Source of the DNA: Planctomycetaceae bacterium | GTDB taxonomy: Bacteria; Planctomycetota; Planctomycetia; Planctomycetales; Planctomycetaceae | Direction of reading: 5' to 3' | Assembly: GCA_020426085.1 (NCBI GenBank) | Contig: JAGQQP010000014.1 | Span: 1-19,957 of the forward strand | DNA length: 19,957 nucleotides | Part shown: positions 16,187-19,957 of the stretch, one piece after another | Layout: every line of letters starts with the position of its first letter | Position numbering within the stretch: position 1 is the stretch's first letter | Notes under the pieces: model-generated | Told to the model about the DNA's origin: nothing | Database searches by the model: none | What the model saw: only the letters and a program-made list of their open reading frames with translations | Program-made: the position numbers and the translations under genes

Positions 16187-16497
16187 ACTCGAGCGAAACG
16201 ACGACTGCGATCTTCTGATTCGGCAATTTTCGATAGCGAATCATTCAAATTCTCAGGCTACCAATGCAGAAACGATGTCAATGCAGCAGGATTAATTGGA
16301 TGAAAAATCACGGAATTTGACATTTTCTCAGAACGAATTACGACCGAAGCACGTATGATATAGTAGTTCCTTATTTTTAGTAACGAATTCCAGTCTAAGA
16401 TCTTATATCACTTCTTCAACCTGATTCAGACTGCTTGAATTCCAAGGCAACAAGAAGCTCCTAAACAGTCATTTCAAAAAGGTTTAGGACTAAAATC
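16187..16497. other. Intergenic region with bulged inverted repeat
   Basis: This is a gene-free 311-base stretch before the small ORF. GAATTCCAGTCT (16385-16396) pairs with AGACTG (16428-16433) and GAATTC (16437-16442), a 12-base-pair stem with a 3-base bulge. The loop holds the palindrome AAGATCTT (16397-16404). It lies about 55 bases before the ATG of the small ORF, so it may be in the leader. A TTGACA at 16317 has no matching -10 at normal spacing. Confidence 0.4.
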
Positions 16498-16662
16498 ATG
16501 AAACAGTGCTCAAGCGAATCTTGCACAGGGCCTACGACACGCAATGATCCGGCATTACTTTGCACCAATCGAGGTGAATTTGAATTGCGCTGTTGCCTGC
16601 CCGATAAAACGTTCGATATCATTTCACACATTGAATCATCGCCACTTTTAAGTGAACTTTAG
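16498..16662 (+). CDS. 54-residue cysteine-containing small ORF before the kinase
   Basis: It runs from ATG to TAG with AGGA 8 bases upstream, which gives it a better ribosome binding site than the kinase. The product starts MKQCSSESCTGP and ends SHIESSPLLSEL. It has five cysteines (CSSESC, LC, CC). It is in the same frame as the kinase, and only the TAG and one ATC codon separate them, so a kinase start after termination here would be coupled. The end resembles the 'H-x-E-x-C-P-x-C' segment often found at the start of planctomycete kinases and anti-sigma factors, but with Ser and Leu in place of the two cysteines. It may be a separate small protein, a leader peptide, or an N-terminal part cut off by a nonsense change. 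I do not know its function. Confidence 0.5.
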   Translation: MKQCSSESCTGPTTRNDPALLCTNRGEFELRCCLPDKTFDIISHIESSPLLSEL

Positions 16663-16665
16663 ATC

Positions 16666-19641
16666 ATGGGCTCCGAGTCAAAATCTGAACGATCTATGAC
16701 GGAACAGGAATCTCTGCCCGATTTTTTTGCGCGGCCGGTTCCTGACGCGGAAGGTCCGGAAACGATCATCAGTCCGCTGGATCCCATCCCCGCACCAGAC
16801 TCGAACCGCGACAAAGGGAGCGGCCAGGCGAATTTTGCCCGCTCTTCCATCTGGAATCGACTTTTCCCGCCCACAACAGACGATCCGGATGCACCAGAAG
16901 AAGCAGTCAGTCCTTCCGGCATGCAGCTCGAACATTTTGTTATTCGGGAACGTATCGGACGGGGAGGCATGGGTGCAGTCTTCCGTGCCATCGATACCCG
17001 ACTGGATCGTGTGGTGGCGCTCAAAGTCTTAAGCCCCGGTCAGTCGCGCGATCCGGGATCGGTCAAACGATTCCAGAACGAAGCCAAGTCGGCAGCACGA
17101 CTTGACCATGAAAATATTTCACGCGTGTTTTACATCGGCGAAGATCAGGGCCTGAACTTCATCGCGTTTGAATATGTCAAAGGAACCAACGTTCGCGAGA
17201 TCATACAGTCGCGCGGTATCCTGCCGTCTGCCGAAGCTGTGAACTATGCGTTACAGATTGCTTCGGCTCTGAAGCACATCAACAAAGCGGGTGTCGTACA
17301 CCGTGACATCAAACCATCCAACATCATTATCACTCCTGGCGGTCGCGCCAAGCTGGTCGATCTGGGTCTGGCACGCAAGGAAAGCGATAACGCCTCTGCC
17401 GACCTGACAACAGCCGGCACCACACTGGGAACCTTCGATTATATCTCACCCGAGCAAGCGAAAGATCCGCGCAATGTAGATGTTCGCAGTGATATCTATT
17501 CGCTGGGTTGTACTCTGTATCATATGTTGACAGGAGAGCCTCCCTACGGTGAAGGGACCGTGCTGCAGAAACTGCTGGATCACTCCGGGAAAAATGTTCC
17601 CGATCCGGCAGCCATCAATAAACAACTGCCACGCGAACTTTCGTTGATCGTTCAGAAAATGATGGCCAGCGATCCGGAAGACCGCTATCAGACTCCCGAA
17701 GAACTGATGTATCAGTTAATGCAGGTCGCCGGACAACTGGATTTGCGCGGCGTCAATCCCGAAGGTCTCGTCTGGACCTCTCCCACAAATTCCCGTCTCG
17801 GTTTTCTGGAAAAACATATCGGCTGGATTGCTACCGCGGCTGTTCTACTCATCATTGTTGTTCTGCTGGACCGATACCCCGCATTCAACCCGGCTGTCGT
17901 GAATGTGGCTCAGGACAATAGCCAGAAGAATGACAGTTCTGTCAAACCAGCATTGGAAAACACCGAACAGCAGACACCAGGCACAGATCTTGCCATCGCG
18001 AAAGCGGATACTCCCGTTTCTCCGACCACCGGGAGTAAAGAAATCGTCGGTTCTCTCTCTTCGTCTGAAACAAACAGTAGTAAAACGGTCGCGAATGCTG
18101 CAACGCCAGAGAAAACAACTGCCAGTGAAAGCATTGAGGATAACCGATTAGCAAAAATGAATCTGGAAGAGGATAACAAACCTCTCAGCGAAATCTTTGA
18201 CAACGTGCCTCTCCTGTCAACCAAAAGAACCATCAGCGAAATTCTCGACGCCGGAAAGTTCTCCGACACCGGTTCTACGACAGGTAATAAAGTACTGCGG
18301 GATGACAAACCCGATACGACACTGGCCATGTCCGAGAACGGCCAGAATAAAACCATGGTTCCACTGGCTCCCGCCAGCGAAGGTCCGACAGAAACAGAAC
18401 CCGATCCGTTCCCGAAGAAAAACGATAACGAGTTTCGTAAGATCGAAATTCCCGCCATCACCATTATCAATCCTGATGGCACCCCCGGCCAGGACTTCAA
18501 AACTCTGGATGCCGCCTGTGCTGCCGCCGATGATGGCAGTATCATCGAACTCGGTTTCACCGGCATTCGTAAAGAAGCCCCCATTCACATCAATAACAAA
18601 CGCGTGCGGATTCGTGCCGCCAAAGATCGGAAACCGATCCTGCTCTTTGAATCCGTCGAAGAACCAGCCGAGGGATTCCAGACTCACATGATTCAGATTG
18701 CCAATGGCTCTCTGGAACTGTTCGAGCTGGGAATCATGGTGGACGTCAAAGATCTCAATACCGATTCCTGGGCGATCTTCTCACTGAAAAATGCCCATGA
18801 CATTCGTCTGCATCAGGTAACCGTCACCTGCGCCAATACTACCAGCCAGCAGGTTTCGATCTTCGAGATGAACGAACCCATCAATCAGGGGCTCAACGAT
18901 GACTCCATGATGGGTAAACGTCAGGTGAAAGAATCGACGTTTGTGGAAATCGTTAACTCCGTACTTCGCTGTGACGGCCACGCGTTTTCCATTCGGGAAA
19001 CGGCTCCCACACGTCTGGAAATTACCAATTCCGCTTTGATGATTGCCCAGTCTCTGATTGAACTCATAGGCTGCAACAACAAACCCATGGAAGGCGATCA
19101 CCTGGAACTGGTATTGAATCATTCGACGTTCGTACTGGGTAAGGGCCTGTCGGTAATGGACAGCGGTGCGATTCCGCGTGAACTGATTCCGCTCCATGTT
19201 TCTGCACGCAATAATGTATTCTTCTCACGTACGAATGCCCCGTTTGTGATGATGAAGGGCAACACCAACGAAAATGACTTCCGCCAGAAAATGCTGACCT
19301 GGCGCGGATCCAATAATTATTTTGACCGTTTCAGCACCTTCTGGACCATTCAGTCTCAGCAGGGAACCACGGGAGCCCTCTCGATGGATGCCCTCGACTG
19401 GAAAGATACCTGGGGGCTGTCTGCCGACGTCAACAGCTACCAGATGGAAATCCCCTGGGTGGTCGACCGCCAGAAACTAATCAACGCATTATGCTCGGAA
19501 CTGCAGCCGGCACAGTTGCAGTTCACCCAGCCCACGGATGGCAGCCCGACCATTACTGCCATCGATCGTACGAATGCCGGCGCCGATCTGGTGACGCTGC
19601 CCGAATTGCCTCGGGTGATCAAAGCACCCAGAACCGAATAA
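16666..19641 (+). CDS. Transmembrane Ser/Thr protein kinase with beta-helix ectodomain
   Basis: This 991-residue Hanks-type kinase has a disordered N-terminus (1-85), a kinase domain (about 91-355), one membrane span (about 385-402), a Ser/Thr/Asn-rich linker (405-590) and a C-terminal beta-rich ectodomain (about 595-945) of the right-handed parallel beta-helix type. Kinase features are the glycine loop GRGGMGAVF, Lys120 in VALKVL, Glu139, HRDIKPSN (Asp214), DLG at 232-234 and SPEQAKD. All catalytic residues are present, so it should be active and phosphorylate proteins on Ser/Thr. The ectodomain opens ITIINPDGTPGQDFKTLDAA and could sense a periplasmic ligand or cell-wall glycan. That is inference. 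No clear ribosome binding site lies before the ATG, and the start follows the small ORF by 3 bases, suggesting translational coupling. The substrate is unknown. Confidence 0.93.
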   Translation: MGSESKSERSMTEQESLPDFFARPVPDAEGPETIISPLDPIPAPDSNRDKGSGQANFARSSIWNRLFPPTTDDPDAPEEAVSPSGMQLEHFVIRERIGRGGMGAVFRAIDTRLDRVVALKVLSPGQSRDPGSVKRFQNEAKSAARLDHENISRVFYIGEDQGLNFIAFEYVKGTNVREIIQSRGILPSAEAVNYALQIASALKHINKAGVVHRDIKPSNIIITPGGRAKLVDLGLARKESDNASADLTTAGTTLGTFDYISPEQAKDPRNVDVRSDIYSLGCTLYHMLTGEPPYGEGTVLQKLLDHSGKNVPDPAAINKQLPRELSLIVQKMMASDPEDRYQTPEELMYQLMQVAGQLDLRGVNPEGLVWTSPTNSRLGFLEKHIGWIATAAVLLIIVVLLDRYPAFNPAVVNVAQDNSQKNDSSVKPALENTEQQTPGTDLAIAKADTPVSPTTGSKEIVGSLSSSETNSSKTVANAATPEKTTASESIEDNRLAKMNLEEDNKPLSEIFDNVPLLSTKRTISEILDAGKFSDTGSTTGNKVLRDDKPDTTLAMSENGQNKTMVPLAPASEGPTETEPDPFPKKNDNEFRKIEIPAITIINPDGTPGQDFKTLDAACAAADDGSIIELGFTGIRKEAPIHINNKRVRIRAAKDRKPILLFESVEEPAEGFQTHMIQIANGSLELFELGIMVDVKDLNTDSWAIFSLKNAHDIRLHQVTVTCANTTSQQVSIFEMNEPINQGLNDDSMMGKRQVKESTFVEIVNSVLRCDGHAFSIRETAPTRLEITNSALMIAQSLIELIGCNNKPMEGDHLELVLNHSTFVLGKGLSVMDSGAIPRELIPLHVSARNNVFFSRTNAPFVMMKGNTNENDFRQKMLTWRGSNNYFDRFSTFWTIQSQQGTTGALSMDALDWKDTWGLSADVNSYQMEIPWVVDRQKLINALCSELQPAQLQFTQPTDGSPTITAIDRTNAGADLVTLPELPRVIKAPRTE

Positions 19642-19699
19642 TCGCCGCTTTTCTCCCCAAATCAGGGGCTGAGACACGAAATCAGGTCTGTCTGCTCTT

Positions 19700-19728
19700 T
19701 GCATAAATGTGTATGATGACACAATGCA
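19700..19728 (+). terminator. Hairpin downstream of the kinase gene
   Basis: TGCAT (19700-19704) pairs with ATGCA (19724-19728). Inside it, TGTGT (19708-19712) pairs with ACACA (19719-19723) around a 6-base loop, with an AAA bulge. A small CCCC/GGGG hairpin (19655-19668) is nearer the stop. Neither has a T-tract, so termination is only suggested by position. Confidence 0.25.
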
Positions 19729-19791
19729 GCAGCCTGTATTTCAATGCTGTCACTGACATTCCCGTTTCATTCAGCCTCTCGTTTTGTTTTC

Positions 19792-19957
19792 ATGATACGT
19801 CGCTCTCCACAACCTGACTGTTCCCTCACAGTGATCGCGGACAGACGATCTGCCTGGTGGCTGCGCGTCTGCTTACTGCTTGTCGTATTCTGTGCGCCGG
19901 TCATCACTTCAGCAGAAGATCCGACGGGCTCATACTTTGATGGTCTGCGACAGAGGC
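19792..19957 (+). CDS. Secreted protein, 5' part only (runs off the window)
   Basis: An open frame of 55 codons runs from ATG 19792 to the end without a stop. It has a signal peptide (basic RRSAWWLR, then the hydrophobic VCLLLVVFCAPV, then SA). The mature part begins EDPTGSYFDGLRQR. GTG at 19831 is an alternative start that gives a shorter, more usual signal. No clear ribosome binding site is seen for either. The YFDGLRQR start resembles large planctomycete repeat proteins that I recall, but this is too short to assign. It lies 150 bases after the kinase. Confidence 0.65.
   Translation, partial: MIRRSPQPDCSLTVIADRRSAWWLRVCLLLVVFCAPVITSAEDPTGSYFDGLRQR

Noticed and set aside
16317..16364. TTGACA with TATGAT/TATAGT as a promoter for the kinase unit
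   Set aside because: The spacing is about 31 bases or more, well outside the usual 16-18.
17910..18584. 224-codon minus-strand open frame inside the kinase gene
   Set aside because: It is opposite the kinase linker and its product is low-complexity Ser/Val. It is a shadow of the coding strand.

Overview
The window most likely comes from a planctomycete, close to Gimesia or a related Planctomycetaceae. That assignment rests on recognised family types, not on a database search. The types are a ceramidase-like secreted hydrolase, a PmoA/DUF6807 protein, a PQQ-like beta-propeller lipoprotein, a DUF3592 protein, an AIM24/TIGR00266 protein, and a transmembrane Hanks-type kinase with a beta-helix ectodomain. 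Many products carry signal peptides or lipoboxes. Genes are loosely packed on both strands, with mostly short operons. I saw no tRNA, rRNA, CRISPR array, insertion sequence or phage gene.

Layout. 24-3446: a ceramidase-family protein (+) converges on a HEAT-like/PDZ secreted protein and a periplasmic glycerophosphodiester phosphodiesterase (both -). 3794-4833: thiS-thiG, the sulfur carrier and thiazole synthase of thiamine synthesis. 4852-6326 (-): a secreted protein of unknown function and a ClpP-fold protein that seems to lack the catalytic Asp. 6553-7695 (+): a DUF6807/PmoA-like secreted protein with a basic Lys/Ala/Pro-rich tail. 7696-8050: 355 bases without a convincing gene but dense in inverted repeats, a candidate structured RNA or aspS leader. 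8051-11200 (+): aspS, with His31 as in non-discriminating AspRS, then a PQQ-like lipoprotein.

11201-12369 holds a divergent pair: a protoglobin gene (-) and an Rrf2-family regulator with a cysteine cluster (+). The protoglobin gene is broken by a 13-base partial duplication. Undoing the duplication restores a full protoglobin reading frame. A small dyad operator candidate lies between the two genes. 12377-14925 (-): a lipoprotein with an HEGGH metalloprotease motif, a DUF3592 membrane protein and an AIM24 family protein.

15293-16186 (+): an isolated protein with a C-terminal FliN/SPOA domain. 16498-19641 (+): a 54-codon small ORF, then a 991-residue Ser/Thr kinase in the same frame, separated only by one TAG and one codon. 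The kinase is cytoplasmic, with one membrane span and a beta-helix ectodomain. The window ends inside a secreted protein gene that starts near 19792.

The items most worth following up are the 7696-8000 structured region, the frameshifted protoglobin next to its probable regulator, the in-frame small ORF before the kinase, and the Asp-less ClpP-like protein.
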